64,000 nucleotides of DNA from Liolophura sinensis (GCF_032854445.1 NC_088303.1:16501501-16565500), one strand, 5' to 3'; counted from the stretch's first letter, positions 1 to 13,600 are shown. Translations and numbers: made by a program. Notes: a model not told the origin generated them from the letters alone.

Positions 1-240
1 ACAATTGCAATATCTTGCATTCTGATAAATGCATTTTATGTATGTGGATGTTCATGTTTATGAATTGTTTTGTCACGGTATTACATGTACTTGTCAGACA
101 ATCTTGATTGAAGTGCATGCATCTCAACCAATGCGCATTTTATTTTGTTTCAAAATTGCTGATTTCTTTTGATTTCTTTTAAAGTTTATGATTGGTTTTC
201 TCTCTTAAATACAGGCATTCATACTCACTTCATGACTGAC

Positions 241-597
241 CGACCTGGATAGCACAGCCGGTAGAGCGTCCGCTTTGGGTGCGGTAGATCCAGGATCAAT
301 CCTGCATCGAGTCACACCTAAGACTTTAAAAGAGGAAGTTGTAACTTCCTCGCTTGGTGTTCAGTATGAAGGGGATAGTGCAACAACTGGTTGACCCGTA
401 TCAGTATAATGGCTTGGGCAGGGCGGCTTTCTTTCCTTAGGTAAATTGTCTCAGTGAAGCAGCACTATAGATAAAAGAGTGGTGGAAACCCATCCTGCAA
501 CAAGGAGGTACATGACATGCACTCTACGGATTCCTTCGTCTTCATATGACTGAAAAATTGTTGAGTATGACATTAAACCCCAAGCACTGACTCACTT
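241..597 (+). repeat. tRNA-derived SINE, family A, copy 1
   Basis: A tRNA-like head (A-box-like 'tagcacagccggtagagcg', B-box-like 'ggatcaatcc') is followed by a body and the tail 'gttgagtatgacattaaacc'. An imperfect 17-base target-site duplication flanks it: actcacttcatgactga at 223-239 and actcacttcacgactga at 590-606, one mismatch. The same family recurs at 805-1117 (opposite strand), 13752-13974 and 44901-45256. No coding role is seen. Confidence 0.85.
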
Positions 598-804
598 CAC
601 GACTGAGTATTTTTTTTCTCCTCCATTAGATATACCCCCAAGCCAATTGCAAGGAGGCTTGTAAGATTTCCAGTATTAAAAGGTATTTTAATGATATTTT
701 AAAAGGTGCATCATTATGTTTACCTTAGACTCTAAACAGTTTACAGTTATGAGCTATTAATGGCTTTAACGTAAAGTTGTTATGTATATGCATCAAGGAG
801 TATG

Positions 805-1117
805 AGTGAGTGAATGAGTGAGTGCTTGGGGTTTAACGTCGTACTTAACAATTTTTCAGTAACATGACGACGAAGGAATGGATTTCCACCGCTCTTTTAT
901 CTAGTGCTGCTTCACTGAGATACCTTACCGTAGGCAAGTAAGCCATAAAACTGATACAGGTCAACCAGTCGTTGCACTATCCCCTTCATGCTGAACGGCA
1001 AGCGTGGAAGTTAGAACTTCCTCTTTTTAGATCTTAGGTGTGACTGGACCCAGGATTGACCCTTGATCTACCGTTTCCGAAGCAGACGCTCTACCAACTG
1101 TGCTCTCATGGCCGGTC
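805..1117 (-). repeat. tRNA-derived SINE, family A, copy 2 (inverted)
   Basis: Reverse complement of the family A element at 241-597. It opens with the tail ('gcttggggtttaacgtcgta') and ends in the tRNA-like head near 1070-1117. A short probable target duplication, aaggagtatga / aaggattatga, lies at 795-805 and 1120-1130. With copy 1 it makes an inverted pair about 200 bases apart. Confidence 0.85.
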
Positions 1118-1227
1118 CCAAGGATTATGATAACACCGTGTTTAGTGTATAAAGAGTCAGTGGTGAATCCAGCTGTTCCAAGTATTTAACACTCTAACTA
1201 CATGGCCTCATTGGACTCAAAGCATGG

Positions 1228-1228
<1 letters not shown>

Positions 1229-1282
<54 letters not shown>
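1229..1282. repeat. (TA)n microsatellite
   Basis: Uninterrupted TA dinucleotide run of about 54 bases. Confidence 0.95.
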
Positions 1283-1284
<2 letters not shown>

Positions 1285-4200
1285 GTACATATACCACCTG
1301 AGTATAGTGTGTAGCTAGCCCGGCCTTTGATATTTATATCCTTCAGCTGGTACTACATGTCCATAGTGCTAACATTGATGGTTTGGTGAGAATTAATTAT
1401 CTCCGGTACTTGTGTACATATACATACATGTCGGTGGGTGTGTCATACATGGGAGGTGACCGATATGTATGACCATAGTAGTAGGCCCATGGGTATGTTG
1501 TATCTGTGTTTATATAAGATCATGAATGTAAGACTGGCAGGAATGACTTAATGTACAGAAAAAGATGGTTAATATATGGAAATGTACGGCTGCATGTAAC
1601 TGAAAACAAAGCAAGCATCCTGATCGAGCAACTAAAGAATTATATAACGCAGACAGCCAGTTTCTAATATAGATATGTATTTATGTGACAGTTGCACCAG
1701 TGTTTTGCATCTAGGATTCAATCACTTATTATTAAGACAGAGGCTATTTTATAATAGCAGTGGAGATTGTATATATGGATGTAATTATTAAGTAGTGCTT
1801 TTAATGTAAAAATTTCTCCTTAAAAAGGTGCATTTGCAAAAGGAAAAATAGATCATGAAATATTACTTTTCGTACCACAAAATGTAAAACCCTTTCAGAA
1901 TCAGGTGAAATGAGTATAACTTTAATATAGACTTGGACAAAATTTAAGGTGAAGTACAGTATATATATATATATATACACACACATACACACATGATGTA
2001 GTTGTCTGTTGTCTGTATGCCATTGGATCAATTGGTCTTGGACAATACAGTATTACTTTTATTAACGTGTGCGTATTAGAAGCCATAGGCTGCATAGATG
2101 TAGCAATGTGGGTAAGCTCGCTGATGGGTCTGCTCTGAGTCTACATCTCCCTTATCAAGTTCAGGTGAACTATGTCAAACCAGGATCTGTTCTGCTGGAA
2201 GCTTCATTACTTTAAAGATCTAAACATGAGGTTCTATTGTGCAATTTGCATAGATCTGGAACACTTAGTGAAATACTGATTATAAAGAGAGAGCAAGGGT
2301 GTTTATCCATCTGTGACTATGGTAAGTGGATTATGTGGATTAAATGTTTACACAGTTAAGAATACATATGTATTCAGATTTCTGCTCACTGTCAAAGTTT
2401 TAGGAAAATTACAGTAGACAAGAGTGCACGCTGCAGCGCAAAACAGCTACATGCAGCTCTGCCTACATGTGGTTGCCTCTTCCTGGTTTGAACTGACATC
2501 TGGGTGTTGAAAAATCCAGATAGACCTTGTTAAGGCGGTAAATTTCTCCCAAGAGATTAGCAGGATTAGAGATTAGTGTCTAATCCTGGCCGAGGCTAAG
2601 CCGTGCTGCGTTCCCAGCCACAAAGGCTGTATGAGGTCACTCTTCTGTCAGGGTTGGAGACTGGCCTCAGGTATATACATGTAGGGCCTACCTGTGTAGC
2701 AGATCTGACAGGTGGTCACATCTACCTGAATGCTCAGGTAACGTGTAACAAGGTATAACGGAGACTCAGGTATGAAGTGTTACATGGGAATACAGGTTCG
2801 TGTTGGTTTTAGGTTACATAAGAAAGTAATCAGTTTGCCTATCATACCATGATTTAGCTATCTGCAAATGAACCAGGTATAAGCTTGCATTGTTTTGTAT
2901 GGTTGGCAAGATTATTGTAATTTAGCCTCTCCAGTCTAGCTGGGTATTTGGCATCCTGAAGGTAGAAGACAGCACATTCTAATAGCGCATTTTCTTAAAG
3001 AGCTATGAGATAGATGTTAATACGTTAATCAAGGACAGTATTGAATCTTGAAATGGTGATGAAAATGACTGACCAAACATTTTATTGTTGATAAAAATTG
3101 GTCAGTCAGTAATTAATATAGGATGGAGCCGATACAGTGATAAATTGTGTCTATAGCTTCTCCTATATAGTCTGTAAACACATGCTATCTCACATAATTC
3201 TCTTGGTGAGTTTTGCAACAGTATTAAAATTATCTGATACAGACTTAAATTCTCTGCTTATTACACCTTGAGACAGGTGTGAGTTATGAAATCATAATGG
3301 GTAGGAATCTTTTACAAGATGGTTATCAACATAATTCAGACAGTTTTGTGAAAATAAAACGTGTCCCTGCATGTTGGTGTTTGACAGCATGTATTCCAAA
3401 GCAACTCCACCCTGAGTCTGGCTTCTTTACATTGTGTTTGTAAATACTGCTGATATAAGTACAGATATCAGCATTCACTATATCAGATTATCAGATTGCT
3501 GGATACAGTGATTCTGTGCATTTATTCAAATGTAATAAATTATAATACGATTCCAGTGAGTCTCATATTACAGTAAGCCTGTACCTATAAACTGAGTTAT
3601 CAACTAAAAAAGCTAAAATTAATGGTTTTAGTAACCAGCTGAGTGAACTTTAGTTGAGGAAATTATTGATAAGTGAAAATGTGGTTTGATTGAAGAAATG
3701 GTGTTAAAGTACTTCTTTTCCACGTGCAGGTTAAGAATGTAACGGTTATACTTACCATGGAAAGGAACAGGTCCAATAATAAGAGGTTATTAACACCGGA
3801 TATCGCAGCTGTATCATGCATGCATTTGTCATAGTGGATGACTTCCTTATTTGTTAACATTACAAGTCCAGAGGTTATACAGTTTTAACATCATAGTGTA
3901 AAAATAGCCATGTGACTTGTGTTTGTGACTATAATTCAGCAGTGATAAAGGGACAAGTCATGTTCAGAGCCAGGTGACATTTTTTATGTCAATGTTTATT
4001 GTAGGGCCAGAATGATGTTGGGTGGTGAGGGTTGAGGGGAGAGGGGGGTTTGATTAAAACTGGCACATTGTCCCTCATGTCCATGTGTCTGAAGTCAGCA
4101 GAGCCTAAGGTGGTTTACAGGTGCATGTATGAGTACATCTGCTTGGGGTATGGGTAAAGGGCAAAAGGGTGTAGCACTCAGGTAATTGACTGAACGCTTT

Positions 4201-6058
4201 CCCAAGTTTACCTGAGTTTATACCTGAGCTCTGTTTACCTGCTAATGACCACAGACACGTGTCGGTGAATTGCTCAATCACAGCACGTGAGGAGCTGTCT
4301 GTCTACCTGTGTAACCTGATAACAGACTGTTTTGTGTGCCCCAATTTTACCTAAGTTTATACCCAAGTCATATTTTACCTGCTTCATGACCACACACTCA
4401 GGTAAATCTGCCAGGGGAATTGCCCAGTATATAGCACCTGAGCTGGCCATTTGCAGTAAGTTGTGGCCTCCAGTCACAATACTGTGCCCTGCCCGGATGT
4501 TGGCTTTCCTCAACAGGTCAGCTTTAATCCATGTGTTATGGAGATTCTCCAGGATAGCCCTGCAGCGGCCTCTTAGACTGTGTTTCTATGTTCAGGTGAT
4601 CTAATCTCATTTACCTGATGTATAAGGATTCATCACCATTGATGAATCCTTTGGCATGTTGAGACGCCCTATAATGTCCTAAATCTAACTTCTAAGTGTT
4701 TTTTTTTTTCCTTGATGATACGAGAGATATTTGTTGTGTGTCTAACAAACATTTGTAATTGTTCTCTCCTAGCTGTCTTGGCCTGAGCTCCTCTGGCTGT
4801 AGCTGGGGTACCTCGGGTACCTCACGTATCTTGCATGCCTGCATGTTTATACACACATCTGTATTTCGTATTATGTATCCTGATGTGTAGCAATGTTGTC
4901 AGCTAACCTTTGTCATATAAATCAAGGCAGATTTGGAAGTATTGGCCTAAACCCATGTCACCATAAATCCAATCCAGTAGTCACAGTAGCAGAGTGGTAA
5001 TAGTGTAAATTTAATACCTGAATAGTCACTGGATGTTCGAGAAAGAGCTGTTAATATCCAATACTGTCACATTTGTGGTGTTAATTCATACACATATTGC
5101 TACATTGGTTTATTACTGAGTAATTACTTTTGTTGACTGAATGAAGGACAGGCAGAAAATATGTGTATTAGCCACCATGCATGTTGCTAACAGGCTCTAG
5201 AATTCATGTAGTTTTACATGAAGCTTTAAACACATCTGACATGTGCATGGCTTTTATAGTGTGTCTGCTATTCACCTATGCAGGTATGTTTATAGCGGAG
5301 CAGAACATGAGTCAGCTTTAAAGTACAGGTGTTTCAGTTATAGTCTTTGCTATAGGCTGGCTGAAATTTTTGTCCTGTCCTTCAGGCTCTACATAGCCAG
5401 AGCGGGTGACCTTCTAGTATAATGAGATTCACACATGAGCTGCAGTCAGGGACGTCCATTACCTGTAACCCTAGGGATGATCTCATGTGAATAAGTGTTG
5501 GAAGATAATTATCTAAAGATTGATTTTTTACCTTCTGAGTTCTCATATGAGTGGGGAAAGTGCCTTGAGGGGGATTTAGAGGCACTAAACCTTGTGTCTG
5601 CATTGAAGGAAATGTGACTCGGAATCTGAATCACTGATCCTGATATATTACAGGGAAGAAATCCAGGATTTGGCATTATCTTTGATCCAGGATTCAGATT
5701 TAATAATCAAACATATATTTGAGTGGCTTAGGTCCATGGACGTGTATAGTGGTGCTTAAACCGCAAAACAGAAAAACAACAATGGAGCTGAAAGATGTTT
5801 TATGAGTCACCAAAACACAGGAGAATATTGCCCTGACCAGAACACATCACAAATGTTCTGTTGGTCATAGTTTTTTTTTTGGCCTGGAGCATGTAAAAAT
5901 TTCACCAACTTCTGAGTTTCCTATTTTCAGTGTGTGCTTTCACATTTTCTAATCTACATGCAGGGTATTATTCTGGCTTTCCACTACTTGTAGAGAATTA
6001 ATTTGACGCACATGTATAAGAGAATTTATTTGTTATAAAATGTTTTTCTTTGTTTCAG
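1283..6058. other. Upstream non-coding stretch
   Basis: No exon-like reading frame with matching splice sites was found. It holds a short (TA)n(CA)n run near 1961-1993 and a diverged pair of direct repeats near 4199-4445. It may be promoter and 5' intron sequence of the CUB/LDLa gene downstream. Confidence 0.5.
4199..4445. repeat. Diverged tandem pair built on 'tttacctgagtttatacc'
   Basis: Two copies about 138 bases apart (starting near 4199 and 4337) share 'tttacct(g/a)agtttatacc', 'tttacctgct' and 'atgaccaca'. Both strands are open here over about 240 bases, but codon order differs between the copies and neither frame has splice support. Confidence 0.5.
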
Positions 6059-6130
6059 AGTGCTAACCTTAATGGGGTGATTCAGGGAATGTGAAGATGC
6101 CTGGACCCTTAGCTGAGAACAAATGGCAAA
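6059..6130 (+). other. Possible non-coding 5' exon of the CUB/LDLa gene
   Basis: A 72-base segment is bounded by a good acceptor (ttctttgtttcag) and a good donor (aaa|gtaagc). Joined to the acceptor at 7624, the frame needed by the signal-peptide exon carries a stop here. The ATG at 6097 would enter the next exon in a frame that stops inside exon 2. It could therefore only be 5' UTR, or chance. Confidence 0.3.
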
Positions 6131-6316
6131 GTAAGCTAATTTATCTGAAGATAAAGTACTCAGCTTTTCATTGGATAATGTCAGTCAGATAATGGCCACA
6201 TCACTTTTTTATGCTGAAGTGATGGATCTTTTGCATTATAAATTCATTACATGGTTACTCAGTGACAGGATGCAGAATTATATGGTGTTGGTAATCCTCT
6301 TGTTATTGGTTACATT

Positions 6317-6434
6317 GTTATACTCAGTGATAGGATACGAAAATATACATGCATGGTGTCAGTATATGCAGCCTCATATTGTCTGAATATGAGAGTCACG
6401 GACACCATGTATTTATATCCTATCACTGAGTAAC
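6317..6434 (+). repeat. Long imperfect hairpin (inverted repeat)
   Basis: Three nested stems are visible: actcagtgataggata (6322-6337) with its perfect complement at 6416-6431; catggtgtc (6352-6360) with gacaccatg (6401-6409); and ctcatatt (6373-6380) with aatatgag (6386-6393). A related direct copy, 'ggttactcagtgacaggatg', lies just upstream near 6253. It could be a MITE remnant or a structured transcript. No known RNA family is recognised. Confidence 0.65.
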
Positions 6435-7590
6435 CTTTTAACAAATATACATGTATCCTGCAAAATGCCGATCAATTCCTGTAAGGAGACTGACTTAATA
6501 ATTTAGGTAAATCGCTTTAGCATTGTGACCATTGCGTTCACAACCAAACAAAGGGAGATAACCTAGTCAGCAGACACATATGACATCGTCTGGAATGAGA
6601 CCGGAATGTACACGTTCCCCACCTGACTTTGGCTGTTCAATGAAAATCGAAGTATTTTGTCTTCTGGGAGATAATGGGTGATGTGTCAGCTTATCAAAGA
6701 GTAACCATGTAACTGATAAATCATGGCACTTTTATACAAGTCTGATTTCTGTGATTGTCACATTAACATGCTATCGATCCAGTCATGATGGTGACATAAT
6801 TTCAGTTTCCTGTTAAAGTTAAAAGACCTAATAGTAATTCATCAAACTTTCTTCAAAAATATCTGTGGTTCATTTTAATTCCTCAATCTTTTCACGTATG
6901 AAAAACATGAAAATGATAACTTTTAGTGTGATTTATCTACACTACCTTTTAAGTTGGTTGTGGAGACAAAACTACATTGGTCAGATTATCTTATTTCAGG
7001 GAATCATACATAGCCTACAGGTAATTGTGTCAGTGTACACAGAATGATGCCCTCATTGGCTCTCTTTCAGTAAACATCTTCTAAACATGAGAGAAAATGG
7101 TGGAGAATTTCAGTGGTATTGTGTTTCCAGGCCAAGTGAAAAAAATTATGCTCTGGAATTTTTGTTAAAAGAATTTTTTTTTCTGGGTATTTTTGTACCT
7201 GTTAATTAACCTTCTATATTATACATATTTTCCATCAACTGTCAGATTTTTTTCAAAATTTACGTCATCGTCAATTTTGCTTGGAACTCGGTGAACACCC
7301 CAATGTGCTCAGAGCCCTGTGAACTGTGCTGCTGCAGTGTCGGCAAGGTGACATGTACACACTTACTGCATGGCTTCTTTGGTCAGCGTAGCGACGCCCG
7401 CTCCCTTAAACCTGCCCCGGCTGTTCCCCACACAGTTCTTCTAAAACAGGGACCATCCTTGATGTCACCACTGACAGCTACTTAATTTCCGGACTGACAT
7501 GACTCGCCACTAGGGCCTTAAGAAAACTGCACTTCAAAGCCATTTTTACCCCACAAAGTGAAAGTTGAAAAATATGTTTGTACTGTTGTT

Positions 7591-7681
7591 ATGTTAATAA
7601 TGTTATTTCCATATCTGTTTCAGCATTATCGTGGACATTTGGGAGTTGTTGCCATCCTGGTAGTAATGGCCTCTGCACAGA
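7591..7681 (+). CDS. CUB/LDLa gene exon 1: signal peptide
   Basis: The frame reads from ATG 7591 (or 7600) into a hydrophobic segment, [14 protein letters not shown], that suits a signal peptide cut near ASA-Q. The donor is caga|gtaagc, leaving one base that fits exon 2. A strong acceptor (atatctgtttcag) ends at 7623. In an alternative model the segment begins at 7624 and the start codon lies in an upstream exon not identified here. Confidence 0.65.
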
Positions 7682-10600
7682 GTAAGCTTGTTTAACTCAG
7701 TGTAAAAAAGATAAACAATGCCTAACATTATCTTATTCAAAATTAAATTAAGTTGTCTTATACTACAGCCTTATTATGAGCAGTTACACAAGTATCAAAC
7801 AAGACATAGCATGATGGCTTTGAAAGACAGCACCTAACCAATGTTTATGTCCACTGAAAGACTACCATTCATAGTATGTTAAACCGGCATTCAATTTTTT
7901 TTTTTTTTCAACCCAATAAAAGTTTAGTGAATCTTCATCTTGACACAGCTTCAGCACACCTCCAATATCAAGAGAAATCTGATGTCACGCTTACTCTTGC
8001 TTTTGAATGTCAAACTATAATACTCTAAGCAGTAGGCTATGGCAGATCAAAGTTGTGAACTTCGGCGATGAAGGCCCAAGTGATAAATTGCTTTCTCAGA
8101 AATTGGACATACTGGAAAAATATTTCTCATTCCCATAGAACTTCGTTGTCCCTATATGAAGCTTGTTAATTAGAAAAATACTGCTGACTAAATGCTAAAC
8201 AACAACAAAAATGTATTTATATAATTTGAGTGACTAAGTAGGCCTATAGAATCTATTGGGGAGATGAATGTGGTTTGCTGAGACGGTATGCTAGTGTCTG
8301 ACATAATTTGGCATCATTGAATATTACACGGCTTGTAAATCAACTTATTTTACGTCTGTAGTGGTCTGTTAATGATAGAGGCCTGTCCCACAACACTGTG
8401 TTAAATGGCCCTTTGTCTACACATAACTAAATTGTTGTAAATGATCTCAAATGCAGTAGTTCTGTGTTATCAATTGTCACTTCATGGAGTGAATGGGTAA
8501 AGGCTATGTCACAGCTTAGGCCACGCAATTTGACATGTCTTATAGTAACGTTTTTGATTGGATAAAATTCTCGCGATGGCTGCCGGAATTCACACCAGCC
8601 ATTTGTGCAGTATTGTTGTTTTGTTCTACATGTTATTCAGTGAAATCTCATTAAAAGTATGATACTTTTTAGAAAGCTTGAGTATCCTGCTTTCGACTGA
8701 AATGTGTTTTAGCCATGTGTTGTCTTGTCTTTTGAGGCGTTGGAGAGACAAATTGATACATTCAAACGTGTGGGTGAATAATATTCAATGGTGAATATTA
8801 TTCATAATCAATGTCTTCTGTTTCTTGACTTACTGATTTAGTATGAGGATTTACAAGGTGAGACAGGAAATTAATGTATTCTGTCATGGATAATTTTCAT
8901 TAAACTTTATATATATCTGCCCATGTCAAAGTGCACTGATTTGCGCCACCCTGCCATAAGGGGAAGCAACAGCAAAATGGCCGTCACCATGATGTCATAT
9001 GGTTGATAATCTGGTATTTTGTGTCTCTGGTAGAGCTGTTGATGGGCTGTGGAAAGTCACAGTGATCAGGTCACCTTTGCCTGATGGTTTAAATTTGTTT
9101 TTAGACGTGATACCAGATTTATGTTTAAGCCAAGTCTTCAATTTTGTGCTTACCCCAAATCACGTAACAGTAAATATTAAATATAAACTGAGACTCCCTC
9201 AGATTTTGGACAACTGCATATTGGCTAATACGTTTGTCTAAAACTTAAAATTTGTAATATGACTTCATGTTAGTATTAGCTAATGCACTTTCGAATGACT
9301 TGGCCCTGATTTGTAAAGACCACTTGGACATGCAGCCCTTCTTCCTCAACAAATAAATGCTAATAAAATTGTAGAGGAATGCTAGAAGCCTGCTAGTGGT
9401 GCGCTTAAGAGTGAGCCTGTAGCATACCTGTGAGGGACATTTAACTTGATTGGATAGTACTGGACTGAGGTCATTTGTTCGCAGGAATGCCTGTTCAAAT
9501 ATGTCAGAACAACGATGTTACCTATCCTGGCCTTGGTGATTTGGGAGACATCGGGGAGGTCGTCCATAATGGTACCTCCTGGCCTGATGGTGAATATCGA
9601 TCTGCACCTTGCCTCACACGCTTCACTGTCCGTCAAAACTGCGGAGTCAACCTAACCCTCAAGCAGAACAACCTCCGTGGATGCCACTCATCTTACATGA
9701 CTGAGATCATTGCTGCAAAGTCCAAAGAAATGTGATTCAAGGCTAGTAGAGTTACTCCCCTTTGATTTTCCTGAGACACTCACTTACATCAATGCATGTC
9801 TTCCATACATAATTTTTTCTTCTTTCTTTCTGATGACTGCTACATTCTGCTTACATTGGATATATTGGTCTTGTTCAGTGAGTGTGTTTGTTACCCCTGA
9901 ATACAGTTATGTGGTAGTAAAGGCCAGTACGTATCAAGGTTTATGACTGTTCTATTTTAATGCACTTATCTTAGTTGAACATTACAACATGTGACCTATT
10001 GAGTTTTTACTCTTGTTCTAATTACGTTAATTAATTACGTTTTAGGATGGATCATTAATGAATTTCACATTTAACAGTTCTGCTTTTTGTTTAGCGAGTC
10101 ATGTCATTTGAATATGAGCAGTATCTTATGAATATTGGTATATCTTAAATGACCCAAAATTTCATCACAAAAGCGCATTTTTAGAGACAAATAAATGCCA
10201 CAAAAATATCATTTTTGGTACTGAAACTTACAATTTTTCAGTACAATATCATCCCATGTTCCAAGCAAACCTCAAAACACCCTTCTAGCATCAATAGAAC
10301 CCAGTAGAATAGAGGAATGGGAAAGTCAGTCATGGACGAAATTTATGGTCATTTAGGGTACCAGTATCTTAGGATATAGACATATCATTAATATCTAATG
10401 TAGTTCATATGCACAAGCAATAATAATTTATTTATTTTTTAAGATTAAATAAGTTTTAGTTTTTACCCATCATATGACATATTATAGAAAGACAAGTGGC
10501 CTTCCACAAATGATAGACTAAGGAAACGGGTGTGTACTCATGAGTGTTGTCAACCGCTTATTGTCCCCAAAGCATCATGAACAATGAGATCTGTGAATTC

Positions 10601-13600
10601 TCTGTCTGAGGCCGCAGTAAGACTTTATTATTAATAATATATCGAGTACGGTATAAAAGACCAATCAAATAAATGTTGGTAATATAGCCATTTTTTCTTT
10701 TCGAGCTCAACATAGAAATGTAGTTCCCCAAACACCTCGAGACTGAGACTCTGAAATGTTGATGTGGCTTATGTACAATATCACTATACAATACACATGT
10801 ACAATATATGCTACCCATGTGACTTTATAGGCGCGGTCTAGTATCTCTGAGGGGCAAGAGAGACCACTGGGGCAGTGCAAAAATTACATTGCCAATGGGA
10901 CTGCTTTGCAACATGTACAGCAGTCAGGTGTATGGGTGGAGAGAACCAAAATGATCTTGTCTGCTTAGATATTTATAGCCCTGGGTGGGCTGCAACTACC
11001 AGGCCTATGACCAGTGAGGGTGTGTGTTTGATTCAGTACCAGACAAGAAAACTGGGTAAACACTGTAAATGACCTGAATTCGATCTTTGGCTGAGTTTTG
11101 CACGATTTAGAGAATTTTTTTTGCGTGGAAGGTAGAATAATACATATGACATAATTTCCTTCTAAAAACGCACTTCATTGGATGAAATATTAGGTCAGGT
11201 ATAATATATTATGAATTTTCATTTGTGTTTTAGGTGCACATACCTGTTTGCTTTATGATCCTAATTATCATAACACCACAATCAAGTACTTCTTTGGTGG
11301 TGATACCTGGGGCTACATGGCAGCGTCAAAGCGTACAGTGGTAGGCTATTGTATGAGTGTCTATGATCAATCCGTAGAGAAGGTGAACTTCCGAATGACT
11401 TATCATGTGAAAGGTGAGATTCTGAGAATGATAAGATAGCCCTTATAAAATTCTTAGCTTGGTATAACCCAATGTTATCAGAAAAAATAGAGTAAAATAG
11501 GGGAATTTTTTTTATTCTCTCTGATGTAAGAGGTAAGTGATTTTAAAGGAAGTACATGTATTAGCAAGAGAAAAATGTTGTTAAAAACGTATTAAAGTGA
11601 AAGACAGCACCTGATTAATGTTTATGTCCACTGAAAGACTACCATTCAAGGCATTTTAAACTGGCATTAAATATTTTTTAAAGATTTTTTTCAAGCCAGT
11701 AAAAGTTTAGTGAAACTTCATCTTGACCCAGCTACAGTAGGCCTGCGATATCATTTACAAGGAAATCCAGCGACCCTGTTTAGGAAGACAGATCCATGGC
11801 CGTTGTATTCCTGCTTCAGATCATAGCCTCTGGGGTGGTTGTGTTGGTGATTTTGAGCCCTAAACGTTCACAAAATTACAATAGAATTGTTGTGCAACTA
11901 GATTCATACTCAATTCTGAAGTGGTGGTTTCTAAGATGAGAGCAATGTTGACCTAGTTATCGCGGACCTGACAAGTCTGACAGTAACGTGTTTGATTGGA
12001 TAAAATTCTCAAGATGGCTGCAGTATTGTCATTTTGTTCTACATGTTATTCAGTTAAAATAATAAAGTATGATACTTTTAAAAAGCTTGAGTATCCTGCT
12101 TTCAATTGAAGTATGTTTTAGCCAGGTGCTGTCTTGTCCTTTAAAAGCTGAGAGAAAATTGTAGAGTGAAGCCCTTTGCAGATGGCCTGTCGAACAGATT
12201 TTTATTGACAGCTTCGAAGACAGTTGTACATTGTGTAATTAGAAAATTAATTCATGTTCACCATATCTCATGACCAGCTTTGATAACCTGTTGTAGTGAA
12301 GGAAATGACCTTTGTGGGGTCATCCCAGGACACTGCATCTCCAGGAACGATAAGGTCTGTGAACTTCCCAGAAGGTTATGTGACCGACGATGACACATAC
12401 ACATACATGATTCAGAGCCGTAACCAAGACGACTACATCCGATTGACCTTTGATGACTGGGATCTGGACCCACTCAGTATTATAGAGGTTGGTACCAGGT
12501 TAGACTCAGAAAATTTATTTATTTATATGATTGGAGTTTAATGCCTTACTCAAGAACATTTCACTCTGTCTGGTTTCCTTCCACCATAATGCTGGCTGTA
12601 AAACAACAATCAAATAAATAAATCAAATCAAGAACATTTAACTTATTTCACTTATGACCAGCATTTTAACCATCAAGTCTGCACACACAAGTAGGTAAGT
12701 TCATCACAAACTTGCCAAAGGTCATTGATTTTAATAAATCTCCGCACCTCTTGGCTGCCTGAACACATGAAACTGACTGCTATCATATAAGTATAAAGTT
12801 CAGAGTTTGGCATTAAACAGCAATCAAATTAGTAAATGAAACTAAAGACAAGAATTTGATATGGTGTCGTAATGATCATGACATCAGTGTTGTAACACAG
12901 CACCTAATGCTCAATACACATCTTCCTTTCAGTTTGAACGAGCCAACATAGAACGTGTTCACGGCACCGATGATCGCCCCATTGTCACCTCTACACGAAA
13001 CTGGATTCGTTTTAAATTTTCAACTGGAAACAAATATGGATCACTAATGATTCGCTCAATGGGGTTCAAGGTCACTTACAGCTTCACATCAAGTAAGTTT
13101 GATCAGTATTAAATACAATGTACTTCTACATCCAAACACACCAGTTATGTAAAGTTGTTCAACTTTACCTGGTCTTTATCACATGCTAGATTTAGTTGTT
13201 CAACTTTACCTGTTCTTTATCACATGCTAGATTTAGTTGTTCAACCTTACTTGTTCTTTATCGAAGGCTATAACATGGTTAAATTTATACTAGTATAATA
13301 GTTCAGTAATGTTTTTGGTTTTATTTATCTTTTATGTAAGGTTTAGTGCATACCAGATTGATAGCTTTTTTGGTAAATGTAATCGTGACCACAATAATTA
13401 TCATACAACTTAAACTGTCCTTTACACTCAAATGCAAAAAGCTGTATGATTGTGATATGTACGATATTCAGCTTGAAAAAATGGAACTTTCAGCACAAAA
13501 AGTAATACCTTTTGCATTTATAAATGCACTTGTTGGGACAACATTTTTATAGTGAATACAGTATGTCACTCAACATTTTGTATTTCCTGTGTTTGCCCTA

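Noticed and set aside
4274-4604. Overlapping plus and minus frames of 79-90 codons
   Set aside because: They cover a diverged direct repeat; no recognisable domain and no matching splice sites into neighbouring exons.
6097-6130. ATG at 6097 as the receptor start codon
   Set aside because: Spliced to 7624, it drives exon 1 and exon 2 in a frame that loses the signal peptide and stops within exon 2.
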